Positions 43,192 to 64,000 of a stretch of DNA of 64,000 bases are shown in pieces. Below the pieces are notes generated by a model, which was not told the DNA's origin, made no database searches, and saw nothing but the letters and a program-made list of their open reading frames with translations. Within the stretch, counting starts at the first letter, position 1, and every line of letters starts with the position of its first letter. Made by a program: the position numbers and the translations under genes. The stretch is from Amoebidium appalachense (lineage: Eukaryota > Ichthyosporea): assembly GCA_963693365.1 (NCBI GenBank), contig CAVNZM010000003.1, positions 3,782,001-3,846,000 on the forward strand, in the 5' to 3' direction.

Positions 43192-45046
43192 CTACCAATA
43201 GTCATCATCGTCATATCCCGAATCCGAATAATACGAGCCCTGGCCCGCACGGACATTCACGTATCTTCCGTCGATACTTCTCAGCCTTTCTCGAAGGCTC
43301 TCGTTCCTGATGCATTCATGAAGCACTGGTATGTGGCCTACCCCTGCCTGCTTGAACGCAAACAGACGCCTGTGTGGGATACGGTTGTTTGCAATTGTTG
43401 GTAAATGCTAGGGGTTTTCGTTCAATTTATATCATTGATTGTCGCTTTCCTTTTAAACCTTCCATTTGTTTTCTTTGGTCCCCCCCCCCCCCCCCCCCCC
43501 CTCTCCCCCCCCCCCCCCCCCCCCCCCCCCAAAAAAAAAGAAAGAAAAAACCCTGTTTCATATCCACCTATGTCGGAATTTCGGGGCATGACGTCAACTT
43601 GCCGTCCATACTAAATAATACTGACGTCGTAAATCATGATTGGGTTTGGCTAAATTTGGGTTAAACCCCCCCCCCCCCCAAAAAAAAAAAAAAAATGCAG
43701 CGCTTGCCCGGGGGAGAAATGTCGACATAAAAGTAATAGCTGGAAGTATGTGAATGTGCATTGAGGGGAAAGAAGATGGTGGTGGTGGGGTCGTGGTGGT
43801 GGTGGTGGTGGTCGTCGGGAAAAGGGGGGGAGGGGGGAGGAGGGGAGAGGGGGGGGGGAAGGAGGCCGGGGAAGTGGGGGCAAGGACTCGGGGTCCGAAG
43901 AGAGGGCGGAAGGGGGAGAACGAGAAAGGGGGGGAGGGGGGAGGCAATGGGGGCCTTAGTGATGAAATAGGATAACCTTGGAGAGTCAGGGAGGGAAAGC
44001 AAGGGGAGGAGGGGAGAAGGGTGGGGGGGGGGGACCATATGCACGTGTGTGCTTGAGTGGGAACGAAAAGAGTGGGTGTGCGCTTGAACTTATGAGTCAG
44101 TGTGTGTGTATGCGTGTGTGTGTGTGTGTGTGTGTGTGTACGTTCGTGTGATGGCAAGGTGGTGGTGGTGGTGGTTGTAGGGTAATGGTGTTGGTGGTTG
44201 CGGTGGTGGTGGTGTTTGGGGGGGAAAGGGACGGGGGGGGGAGAGAGGGGGAAGGAAGCACACGCTCCCCCTTGTGCGCATATGTTGGTGGTGGTGGCAC
44301 GGTGTGTGTGTGTGTGTGTGGGGGGGGGGGGGGTTACCTGTTGTCCAAAGAGAACAACCTCCCCCCGACCTCCAACACCCTTATCTTTGGAATTTGCAAC
44401 AAGAACCCCCTACTCGAATTTCGGCAGAGACTATCCACCAATTGGTAAACCGACGCCCCGTCCTGAAAATACGCCGAAATGGACGTGTTGGAATAGAAAA
44501 CATCGGAAGGCGAAATCCAATCGCACGCGCTGTCCTCAAAATCTTGGTTGTCCGTATTTATAAACGTGCGTCCGTCAATAACAGCGATATATTCATCTGA
44601 ATCGTGCGACAACGAAACAAATTCGACGAAGTCCGCCTCGTGGAGAATCGTGGAGAGAGGCTCATCCACGCTCCAGTAATATCTCCCGCTAGATAACATC
44701 AGAAAATACGTTCCGTTTGGGCCTAGGGAAAAGCTCACGGGGAAGTCGGCGGTTCCTTGCAAAACGTTTGTCAACCCTCTAGGGAGAGCGCCGGACCAAG
44801 ACGATCCCAGGTCGGACGCGATTACGTACGTGCCGTATTCTCCGAGAGCGATTTCCTTAATGTTTGAGTGGTCGTTGTTTGCAATGTCTGACATGTGTGA
44901 TTGCATGCTGAAGTCAAAGGAGCCATCGGCGAATCGGATGAAATAGTTTTCGTTTGGGCCGAGGCATACATGGGTGACACCGGGGAGATGGGCCTGCCTC
45001 CCGTTTAGTTTGTTGTGCAGTCGCTGTTGAAAATTGGGTTTTAAAA

Positions 45047-45104
<58 letters not shown>

Positions 45105-45595
45105 ACACACACACACACACGTGCGTGCGTGCATGTACATGTGTGGGCGCACGTGTACGCGTGTTTGCCGGCAGTATAAAGGTGCATGCACGTGTGTTGG
45201 AGGTATGGAGTTGAGGTGGATTCAAAAAGAGAAATGAGTGACCTCAAGCAGGACGTAGAGGGTGAGAAGCGGTGAAAAGGTATAGCGGAGAGGAAGTTTG
45301 GAGATGGAAAGGGAGACCGCCGGGAAGGGGGGGGGAGGAGGGGAGGGTTGAGGAGTTCAAAATGAAGGAGAGGTTACTTCAAAAGGAGGAGGTGGGTGGA
45401 GAAAGGAGGCAGGGGGGAAGGGCAGGGGAAGGGGGGGGGGGGGGGGGGGGAGTCATGGGCCGTTTAATAACACATCAGTTGGAGAAGATGGGGTGGCGAA
45501 TGGTAGCAGGGTTTTCCCCAAGAAGCTTGCTGTGCAGTGTAGGCAGCGAAACGGGACCAGCAGATGGACAAAGAACAGAGTAGGTGTGCGTGCGT

Positions 45596-45642
<47 letters not shown>

Positions 45643-45836
45643 GGGGGGGGGGGAGGGGATGGGGGTTGCCCATGTTATCTGAACGCGAGCTCCTCCGCAG
45701 CTCATGTTCCTTTGCCTACCTTTGGTATGTTGCCGCTGTAAGTCCAGCATCCTCCGTCACCCCAGCTTACAACATAAGCCCCGTTGCCTGCTATGGCAGC
45801 ACACACAGGTGTGCGAATCTTGATGTTGGGTGCCAT
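43192..45836 (-). CDS. LGPxxTYF-DG-W repeat protein, paralogue A
   Basis: Exons 45836-45720, 45023-44338, 43369-43192 give 326 residues. Intron 1 is phase 0 and intron 2 phase 2, exactly as in the plus-strand paralogue at 50085-52028. The protein is about five imperfect units, each a hydrophobic strand, LGPNxTYF, a strand ending in DG or SG, a Trp/Tyr turn and a P..L...L helix start. Examples: NGAYVVSWGDGGCW, CLGPNENYFIRFADG, SLGPNGTYFLMLSSG, SLSHDSDEYIAVIDG. A conserved block DSACDW..PSDVFYSNTSIS.YFQD follows, and the tail ends in Ser/Tyr/Asp-rich sequence. I do not recognise the family by name; a small beta-propeller-like fold is an inference. The start was chosen by alignment to the paralogue because the frame is open upstream. 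No signal peptide or membrane segment is seen. Confidence 0.88.
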
Positions 45837-45969
45837 GCTGTTGGCATGTATGCATACGTGCAAAAACCAAGCAACGATTACCGAAGTGGGCCTGCTGGCC
45901 TGCTGCCCTACACAAGTATGTGTTCTTGTAGATGTTTGTGTGCCTGTATGCATGTGTGCTAGTGCACGG

Positions 45970-46153
<184 letters not shown>

Positions 46154-46449
46154 TGCGTGTTGCGCGTGTGTGTGTGTAAAATCCAAAGGATGCAACTTCC
46201 AAAGGTTGTGCTTTTCTTTAAAGAATCGGGCTGGAGCGAGTTAGTAGAGACAGATGGTGTGCCGCTTTTTTCTCGTTTTCTTACTCCGGGTACCTTTCTT
46301 TTTTCTTTTTCCCTTTTTCCCTGTCTTTTTTTCTTTTTTTTTTCTTTTTTTTTTTTCCCGGAAGCTCGATTGCCTCGCCGGCCCCGCAGGCTGCCCAGCG
46401 GCCGGCCGTGCCGTTTTTATACGGGGGTACCTCGGTGTTGTCTGCCTCG

Positions 46450-47025
46450 CAGGAGGGCTAGTCGAGGATGTCATTGGATTGATCGGGGATGCATAGTCGG
46501 AAGACGAAAGCACTAAGCGAGGGAGGCACTGAAAACAACGAAACGTAAAGAGGAATCGAGGTGCAAAATCGTCCTAATATGGCAAAGTTTTTTGTGATTG
46601 CTCGAGGATGTCATGTTTACGATCGAGGATTACTAATAGGAAAGCCGCTGATTGGCTCGCTATGAACAAGGATGCCATGCATGGAAAACTCGGAATGTAA
46701 TTAGGAATCGAGGTGTGTGGCTGATTGCTCGAGGATGTAATGAGATTGATCGAGGATGACTAATGGGAAACTGAATTATCTCATGAGCCACTGAAAACAA
46801 GACGTCGCAAAACATGTTTTCCAGCCCCGTGGCGGTAAAGCGTGTCGTTGTCAGTACATGTCTATGAACGTAGCTGAAACAGAATTGCAAGCGGCAGCGG
46901 TGGAGAATGTGTGTAGGCCGCCTTTATGTTGTTTTTGCAAGGTTTATTGGCTCGACCGCTGACCGGCCGCCGTGCTGTTTTTATGGGTACCTCGGAACTA
47001 TGCATTTGTAGAATTTATCGAGGAT
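46450..47025 (+). repeat. CGAGGATG-centred repeats
   Basis: The pair TCGAGGATGTxATxx.GAT followed by GATCGxGGATxxxTA occurs at 46453-46495, 46601-46640 and 46730-46770, with a trace (TATCGAGGATCCTAC) near 47017. Spacing is about 130-150 bp. Each unit also holds CTAATxGGAAA and ..GGAATCGAGGTG segments. It lies in the intergenic region between the paralogues. Confidence 0.75.
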
Positions 47026-47639
47026 CCTACTACTACACATATCACGCTAGATCGCCGATCGCGATTTGATTATCAGCGATTGCAATCCGATTGGGCCCGA
47101 TTACGCCCGATTCAACACTACGAGCTCATCTGCAGCTGTTCAAAGGCCCTATGTGCAGAATGCACTGCGCAAAGAAGGCGTCCTCCTTCTTTCTATATTT
47201 GGTAATACAAGTCTATACAGAGAGAAATATACCGTTATGGCCCTCTACAAGTAATGGCCACGTGCTAATACACTCTCTCCCTTTGTGATCGATATCTCTT
47301 CTGAGCGCGAGCTCAGAGCCCTGTTCGATCGATTATCGAGCCAAGATGACATCACAATGACGTACATTCCATTGTTCGCAAAACCCAGTCATCTTAGAAT
47401 TCGAATTTCCCAATAAGTCTAATTAGATCGTGCCGGAGATGATTTTGAATATTTTCGAATGTAAATATATTTATATATAAGTCGTCCTTATCCTGGTGAT
47501 ATGAGATGCCATGACCTGAGAGATAATTTAGAATATTGTATTATTCTTATCAGTGCCAAGCTTCGTCATCTTCTTCTTAGAATATTCCTGATTCTTCTTA
47601 GTGTAACTTTTAGTGTAACCTTCTTGCACGTTGGTGCGT

Positions 47640-48130
47640 ACTCAATTTCTATTGGCTATCGTAATCTATGCCCCGAGTATATAAATCGCCACATGCATTC
47701 AGTCATTCAGTCCAGTCAACTTGATCAGTCAGTCCGAGTCACAGCCAGCCAAGTTCCTCTACCCCCATGGCCAAGTACAGCAGCTTCAAGACGTCACTGC
47801 AAGGCTTCAAGGAGAAGTGTCTTCAACATGCAACAGCGAGACTCTGGCTATGACTATAACACTGTGACTGTACACTTCTACATGTTAGACTACAGTACTC
47901 TATTCTTTTCTTTCGTTCTCACAAGTTATAATTCGAATTTACATGCATAGATAAATTGAATATAAATAGATATACTCTCACTTCTGGTCATGAAATACAG
48001 CTAAGGAAAAATGGGTATAAGAGTTCACACTCTTATCCAGCCACGTTGATAGAGTGTATTGCGCACACTCACGCGGCTAGCCTTTCCTAGATAGCTGAAT
48101 AAACGTTCCAAGTAAGGCTAATAACTAACT
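47640..48130 (+). other. Possible solo-LTR-like promoter/polyadenylation module
   Basis: ATTGG (reverse CCAAT) at about 47652, a TATA box (AGTATATAAATCGCC) near 47675, a repetitive CAGTCATTCAGTCCAGTCAA stretch at the expected start site, and AATAAA near 48099. The spacing suggests an LTR or an isolated promoter-terminator unit, but I cannot find clear TG..CA ends or a target-site duplication. Confidence 0.25.
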
Positions 48131-48799
48131 AATAATTGCTCGCTCTTGCTTCTGCTTCTTTGCATATCTGCATGTTTACTAGGTGCCACACATAACACAA
48201 ACACGTACATTTTAACCTCTTGACGCGCATGAGAACATACACAGCACACACAAATATGTGGTTATACTATGCCCAGCACTCTTATCACACGCTTCCACAT
48301 GTAAACACGCTTCCACACACCTCCCATAAACAGTAGCACAAAACATAACCACGTGCCAGTGTAGCCATGTGCGTGAGCAGTGGGCTCTAGCCATAAGACA
48401 GACAAAGGGCCCCGCCTTTAGGACTTGCATGGGGGTTGAAAAACAGTACTAGTAGTCACAGCTGTACATGCAGATTTGCCAAAAGTTCATGAGGAAAGCA
48501 GTTTGAGGGGAAGGAAATCAAGCTTAAGGCCTTGATTATTATATATTAGGGAATTCATATGCATGCATTATGTTTGACCAACATCAGGTAGCTAGACAAC
48601 TGGCATGCGCGCATGATACCTTATAGCAAGGGCAAACCAGCTTAACACAATTACAACGTTGGCCCCTAGTAGGCCTATTCGCAAACACACATGTAGAGCA
48701 GCACCGTGCTAACATCATGCCAGATCGATCAACATTATAATTATAAATTCAAACAAGTTCAAGTTTGAATCGGTACACTGCAGTACTGGCTCCAAACTG

Positions 48800-48853
<54 letters not shown>

Positions 48854-48896
48854 CGACGTGGCACACACACACACACACACACACACCGGTACCGTG

Positions 48897-48929
<33 letters not shown>

Positions 48930-49001
48930 GGCACACACGCATGCGCAATTGCAACACATGTACACACATGTACACAACACAGTACACACCGGTACCGTCA
49001 G

Positions 49002-49041
<40 letters not shown>

Positions 49042-49742
49042 AAAAAGAAAAATTTAAAAGAAAGAAAGAAGCACACACCTGGCACTAGCTAGACACACAA
49101 GTAAATCTACATGCATGTACACACCCAACCAGTGGCACTGGCAAGGAAGAAGAAAACAAAGAATTGGGGGAAGAAACAGTACAAACCAATTTAACAAGGA
49201 TACATCAAAACCACCATTCCATCCATACACAAATTTACCTTACCCATGGCCTCAAATATGACTAAACAACTAACCACTTATTAGTCCGTCCACATTGCCG
49301 GTCTCTCCACCGCAACAAACCAGACAACATCTCTGTATGCTCTGCTGTTAGCGGCCGGCGAGCTTGTGCATGCCATAGGCAGAGCCTTAGTCGAAGTTTC
49401 CCGAAAAGCATTAGGACGCCGAAGTTTCCCGAAAAGCATGAGGACGCGCGAAGCTGCCATGTTTGGCTATTATTTATCTTTCCAGATAGGGGCTACAAAA
49501 AACCCAAATTTGGCAGCTGTCAGTGGATCACTCTGGGATAACGACGCAATCTAGGTGTGATGTTCACCAATCAATTGTTAGAAAGCTATTGCGCTCTACC
49601 ATATCGAGATAAAGTATGGATGACGCTCAGCTGGGAAGATAAGGAGGCCCTGTGGCCCTTGCGGTCAGGCTGTCGAACTGCAGAGTCTCACCTACCGCTT
49701 TGTCATCTGAGAAGAAAACAGAGAAAACATAGTAGAGTTCAA

Positions 49743-50060
49743 GTTTTCAGCCGGGAGATCCGAGCCTAGAACTTTTAATTTTGGGGGGGGGTGCTGTGGT
49801 TCTTTACGCAGGCACACGAGCAGATTTATCGATACAGGCGAGCAACTTGAGAGAAGGGAAGGGTTTGTAGGTTCGCATGGTGCACACTCCTTCCAGAAGA
49901 AAACGACGCAGATGATCCGAAGTTTTTCAGCCGAGCCCCTCCGGGAGATCTATGTAAAACTTTCAAGTTGGGGGTTTTTGGCAGCTCTTTCTTTGAGCAG
50001 GCAACAGAACAGCGAGAGTCATTGAGAAAAGGGAAGGTTCGTGGGTTCGCATGGTGCATA
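49743..50060 (+). repeat. Direct duplication immediately upstream of paralogue B
   Basis: Copies 49743-49885 and 49921-50060 share TTTTCAGCCG, CGGGAGATC, AACTTT.AA.TTGGGGG, GCTxTTxTTTxxGCAGGC, GAGAA.GGGAAGG and GGTTCGCATGGTGCA. The second copy ends 25 bp before the start codon, so it is probably promoter or 5' UTR sequence. Confidence 0.8.
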
Positions 50061-50084
50061 ACCGCCACCGCTATTTCCTTCAAG

Positions 50085-52028
50085 ATGCCTCTTGTGTGTG
50101 GGACTATGAACGGCAGTGGAGGCTACGTGCTAAGTTGGGGTAACAGGGGGCTTTGGGCGTGCGGAGGTTACATACCGCAGGTAGGCACTTCTCAAAACCG
50201 CATGCATAAACAATGCACAAGGAAAAGTCGGGAGCTCCATGAGTGTGTGTATATGTCCCTGTGCTTTCTATGATGCGTGCGCAGGCGTCTAGTTGTACTC
50301 GTGCACCTTGTTATTAGTCATTGTAGCGTTTTCCTTTTTCCTTTTCCAGCAGTTGTATTAGCTCACGCTCTCTATGAACAGACTTTGTGTTCTCTTCAAG
50401 CCTGCTTTTGGTTGGCTTTTGAGTTTGAATGTCTGTGTGTTCAAGAAGTCTGTGTGTGGATATGAAACGACTTTCAAGAGTCACTCACAAACCATATTCT
50501 ACACACGGACGATTTTATCCAAACACACACAACTATGGTAGTCCTAACACAAAACATCAACATGCAGGGTTTGCGCAATAAGCTGAAAGGGAGGCAGCGG
50601 AACCTCCCTGGGGTTTCCTTCGTGTGCATCGGCGAAGATGATCAAGATTACTTCGTGTCGTTTGTCGACGGAGCCTACTCGTACTGCCTTCCGCGTCACA
50701 TTTCCAATGCCATTCAGAGTCGTGGATTACGTCCTACCCATGTTGCCCTGGGCCCAAATGAGACCTATGTGGTCGTTTCCGAAGATGGTCATGTAGTGTG
50801 GGATGGTGATGTTCCGGAATCCTTGCAGAAGCTGTTAAGAAACACAAGGAATGGAGAAGTCAAGCAGATTTCCTTAGGGCAGGGTGGAACATACTTCGTT
50901 AAGTTTTCCACCGGGGAGTGCTGGTGCCACGTACGCGAGCCTCTCTTGTCCGTCTTGCGCAGCGCTTCGGCAGAAGCAATTAAGATGGTTTCCTTGTCGC
51001 CTGATTCCGACGAATACATCGTGGTGATTGGTAATAGAACACTCTTCCACACGCACAACAAAGCTTTAGAAGATGCCGCATGCGATTGGATGGACCCTTC
51101 TGACATCTATTACTCCAACACTTCCATTTCCCCGTACTTTCAAGATCGAGGTTCCGTTTACAAGCTGGCTGATGACTTGAAATACGATAAGGCAAGGAAG
51201 CTTGTGCTGCGTGTCCCCAAGATAAGGGTAGTGAAGGTTAACGGGAGGTTCTTTACTTTGGACAACAGGTGGGTGGCTTCATCTCCTATTGCACGCTTTT
51301 CCCCCTACTTATAAAAAATCCAAAATCCCCCCCCCCTCTCTCTCCCACACACACAAAAACACATAAAAACATATTAGCCTCCCAAGTCTCTTCTCTCACA
51401 GTAAATAAGCACCCTGAGTGCTTTTCACTTTTCACAACTTGACAACCCGCCTTCTCCCTTCCTCCTTACGTTCCATCCTCTAGCGCGTTTGCCCCCAACC
51501 CCCTCCTCCCTCCCCCCCCCCCCCCCCCCCCATTCAACTCTTCACATCCTCCCCTCCCCTTTACACCTGCCTCCTCTTCTGCCATGTCTCTCTTGGATGC
51601 CTCCTGCCATCTCCTCCCCTTGCACCTCCCAGTATAACCCTCCTCCCAAACAATTGCCCCCCTCCCTCCCCCCCCCCCCCCCCCCCCCCATACACACACG
51701 CATTTCCCCCCCAACCTCCTATGTGCTTTCACTATAAACGTCTAGGCGTGTTCAAATCCCCCCACCCGCCCCACTCCCACCCCACCATCTCCTTCCCCTC
51801 CCCCCTCGCCCTCTGACTCGAGTTTCCCTCTTTCCTCCTTGCAGGCGCCTGTTTGCTTTCCAGCAAGCGGGGCTCGACTTTGTGCCGGTGCTTCAAGTTC
51901 TCGCTATTGACATCAGCACCAAATTGGCACGCAAATTGGTTAACTTCAAGGGTTCTGGGGTTGCTGTGAGTGGGCCTCGACACGACAGCGAGCTTACGCC
52001 TATTGATTCTTGGAGTAGTGATGTATGA
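50085..52028 (+). CDS. LGPxxTYF-DG-W repeat protein, paralogue B
   Basis: Exons 50085-50180, 50568-51268, 51845-52028 give 326 residues, the same length as paralogue A and with introns at the same codons and phases (after IPQ, and inside the Arg codon of LDNR). Repeat units: GGYVLSWGNRGLWACGGYIP, CIGEDDQDYFVSFVDG, ALGPNETYVVVSEDGHVVW, SLGQGGTYFVKFSTGECW, SLSPDSDEYIVVIGN, followed by the shared DAACDW.DPSDIYYSNTSIS.YFQD block. The last exon diverges from A after the LFAFQQAG segment, ending in Ser/Asp-rich sequence. The shared gene structure and head-to-head arrangement indicate an inverted duplication made after the introns were present. Biochemical function is unknown. The 5' flank carries a direct duplication (49743-50060). 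Confidence 0.88.
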
Positions 52029-52976
52029 TTACTTCTATTGAGTGTATGTGTAGGTTGGGCTGAATGCATAGTAAACTATAGCAGGCTTTAGCTGCTAGGT
52101 GTGTTTAGATTGGGTCTAGAGCGCATATTGACTGTCACTAATACCTAGCAGGTCTGTCTAACAGGAGAGTTGAGCCTGCCTGCAAAGACACGTGTGTGGT
52201 TTGATGTGCTGACAAAAAAATTATTATTTGTAGCCTCGTTTGCTGGCTTCAGTGTAGCTTTGGTAAAGAGTGCCTGTGCATTGATAATGATTTGGTACGG
52301 TTGTAACGTTGCACGTGGGTATAAGGTGTAGGGTATTGCTTATTGGCTGGGTGGATGCATGAGCAAGTGTGCTGTTAGAAACTCGTAAACGCTTTGCTGG
52401 GGTGGAGGGGAGGGGTTGGTGCCTGATTTAACGATAGGGAAGGTGGGGCTGGGCGGCGGGGACGGGGGGGTAGGGGAGAGAGAGAGAGAGAGAGAGGAGG
52501 GGGAGGGAGAAAGAGAGAGAGAGGGGGGAGGGAGGGAGGCCTAGGCGGAGAGACTCGGAGAGAGAGAAAGGAAAGGGGGCGGGGGACAAGGGAGGATAGG
52601 GATGGCACAAACAGGGGAATAATTTAGTTTCCTTTCTGTATACATGAACCTTTTGGTCCCTTATGTACCTACTATGGCATGTATATATACCAAAACAAAG
52701 TTTTCACAAAAACGAAGAAAAGATAGGTTTTTTTTTGGCTAGCAAGCCACTCACGCATCACCCTAGATGAAACTTTGGCGCCAAACTGCCATCCACCAAT
52801 GAACGCTCGCTGAGCCAAGATGATATGTTTAGATTAGTCCGGCTAAGTTTATGGGGATTCCTTTTCCTGGGTCCCTTCTCCGTGTGTGTGTTTTTCAGTT
52901 TTTTTTTTGTGACATTCTGTGTGCACGGCGATAGTTTTTCCTCTTTCTCTTCTTTGTGTTGTAGCGTGGCATAAAA
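52029..52976. other. Intergenic region paralogue B / CDF gene
   Basis: 948 bp between two genes on the same strand. A purine-rich GA block lies at 52440-52600; the rest is unique. No gene seen. Confidence 0.65.
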
Positions 52977-59364
<6,388 letters not shown>

Positions 59365-60163
59365 TGGGTGGATGGAATTAGCCTTATTTGGAGATAAACG
59401 GGGCTTGTGATTGGTTGAAACCTTTGACCTTTTTCGGGTGTTTGTTCAATTGATCACCAATCAGAAAACTCGTGAGTTTTTTTGCGCTTTAAACTATGAG
59501 AAAGCTTGTAGGTATCAAACGAATCTGGAGGAGTCTTTGGCTGTTTCTCTTCCTCTGTTGATAGTCTTAGTTTTTATCCTAGGTGTACTGTGATATACAT
59601 ACACAGATAAATGATTAGCTAATTAGTTTGTACACATATGCATATGGGTACACATCAATCAGCATGCACACATTCCAACATACACAATTTGGGCTTATGG
59701 CCATTTTTAATGCACATGCTAATGACGGACACTGGCTTGATCTTTTTTGTCTTCTTTTTTTTTTAAAAAATTAGCCGTATGCTATATCATTTATTGAGCA
59801 CACAGTTTTATCCGCCCCGTGAAGGCGTGCGTACACGTTTGTTTGTGTGTTTGTGAGGTGACACAAAGGTATTTCAATCCGGTTCAATACGATATGAATG
59901 TATAGTTGTTGATAATTTGTTCATTGTAATCCTGCTGATAATCCTTTTATTGTAATCTCGATGTGTTGTTGATTTGGGTTGTCAAACACCATGCAAACCA
60001 TGCACACATATCCGTAAGGTTCGTTGCACATTGCATGTGTATAAAGGGCAGTTCGAAAGAACTGCTACCAGACATATGTAAAGGAAAGCCTACAATATAT
60101 TCTTCCAGGCCATATTGGGAATAAACAGGTCAAAGAACAACTCTACAGTTTTCATATATTTAG

Positions 60164-60214
<51 letters not shown>

Positions 60215-60777
60215 ACCCACACACACAGACACGCCACCACTACCACCACCACCACCACGGCAAACACACACACACACACACGAGCACCCAATAAAACAAA
60301 GAGGAAGAAAAGGAACGACACGAACAAGACGAAAAATGGTCTCCGATCTTACTTGTAGGCTAATCGTAGTTCCTGCAATACGCTTATATGTACTATGGTT
60401 CCACAATATTGCACAAAGGACACACTAGTTAGCAGCCCTTTTACCCGCAACCCATGTCCCCAAGTCAGAGCAGCCCTTTTACCCGCAACCCATGTCCCCA
60501 AGTCAGCCCTGTGAACAAACACCCAACTTTGATGCCACAACACGAGCTCTTGCAAGACAACAAACAACACAATTATAATCAACGGGCTGTAAAACTCTAA
60601 AACCGACCTTGAACCAATCAAATCAATAAGTTACAACCAACCATACATACACACTATAATACCTCTATAACGTAATCAGTTCTGCGGCCGCTTGGCCATT
60701 AAGTTTTAAAACAGGCCGTAAACCAATCAAATCAATAAACTAAACCACGATGCACACCTACGACACACATTATGTTA
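59365..60777. other. Convergent intergenic region CDF gene / terminal gene
   Basis: Mostly unique AT-rich sequence, then poly-C at 60164-60214 and a 47-bp direct repeat with AGCAGCCCTTTTACCCGCAA at 60430 and 60467. No gene seen. Confidence 0.65.

Positions 60778-64000
<3,223 letters not shown>

Overview
This is a eukaryotic nuclear window from an organism whose genes are cut into many short exons (about 60-200 bp is typical) by introns of roughly 0.3-2 kb. The introns are packed with microsatellites ((GT/CA)n, (CGCA)n, (GAGT)n, (GA/CT)n) and very long poly-G/poly-C tracts of up to about 60 bases. Nothing bacterial is present. Most of the long open frames are simple repeats read as His-Thr, Cys-Val, Gly or Pro runs and are not genes. 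The gene set (USP19-type deubiquitinase, NUDT12-type NADH pyrophosphatase, fungal/protist-type homoserine dehydrogenase, Mn-type CDF transporter) fits a free-living protist or alga. I cannot place it more precisely. Because monofunctional homoserine dehydrogenase is a biosynthetic enzyme missing from animals, an animal is unlikely.

Layout: (1) 1-17675, minus strand: a USP19-like gene with 18 coding exons visible; its 3' end lies beyond base 1. (2) 19115-24951, plus strand, divergent from the first: a six-exon Nudix NADH pyrophosphatase. (3) 26975-28048, minus strand: an intronless unknown protein. (4) 31492-40634, plus strand: a ten-exon homoserine dehydrogenase. (5) 43192-45836 (minus) and 50085-52028 (plus): a head-to-head pair of paralogues, each 326 residues in three exons with identical intron positions, made of an unrecognised LGPxxTYF..DG..W repeat. 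(6) 52977-59364, plus strand: a seven-exon CDF metal transporter. (7) 60778-63323, minus strand: the C-terminal four exons of an unrecognised gene. I rebuilt all exon chains by hand from GT..AG sites. Every chain keeps consistent intron phase, and four of the five complete multi-exon models (homoserine dehydrogenase, Nudix and the two paralogues) have strong internal or family support for their length. The genes show no operon-like or pathway relation to one another.

The most interesting signals are non-coding. Five exons have their edges tandemly duplicated into the neighbouring intron (unit about 41-430 bp). A dispersed SINE-like family has a 3' end that runs into poly-C rather than poly-A, and its intronic copies lie almost always in the same orientation as the host gene. 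Many splice sites are themselves the last unit of a (GT)n or (CA)n microsatellite. Homopolymer and microsatellite lengths should be treated as approximate, because assemblies often get them wrong.
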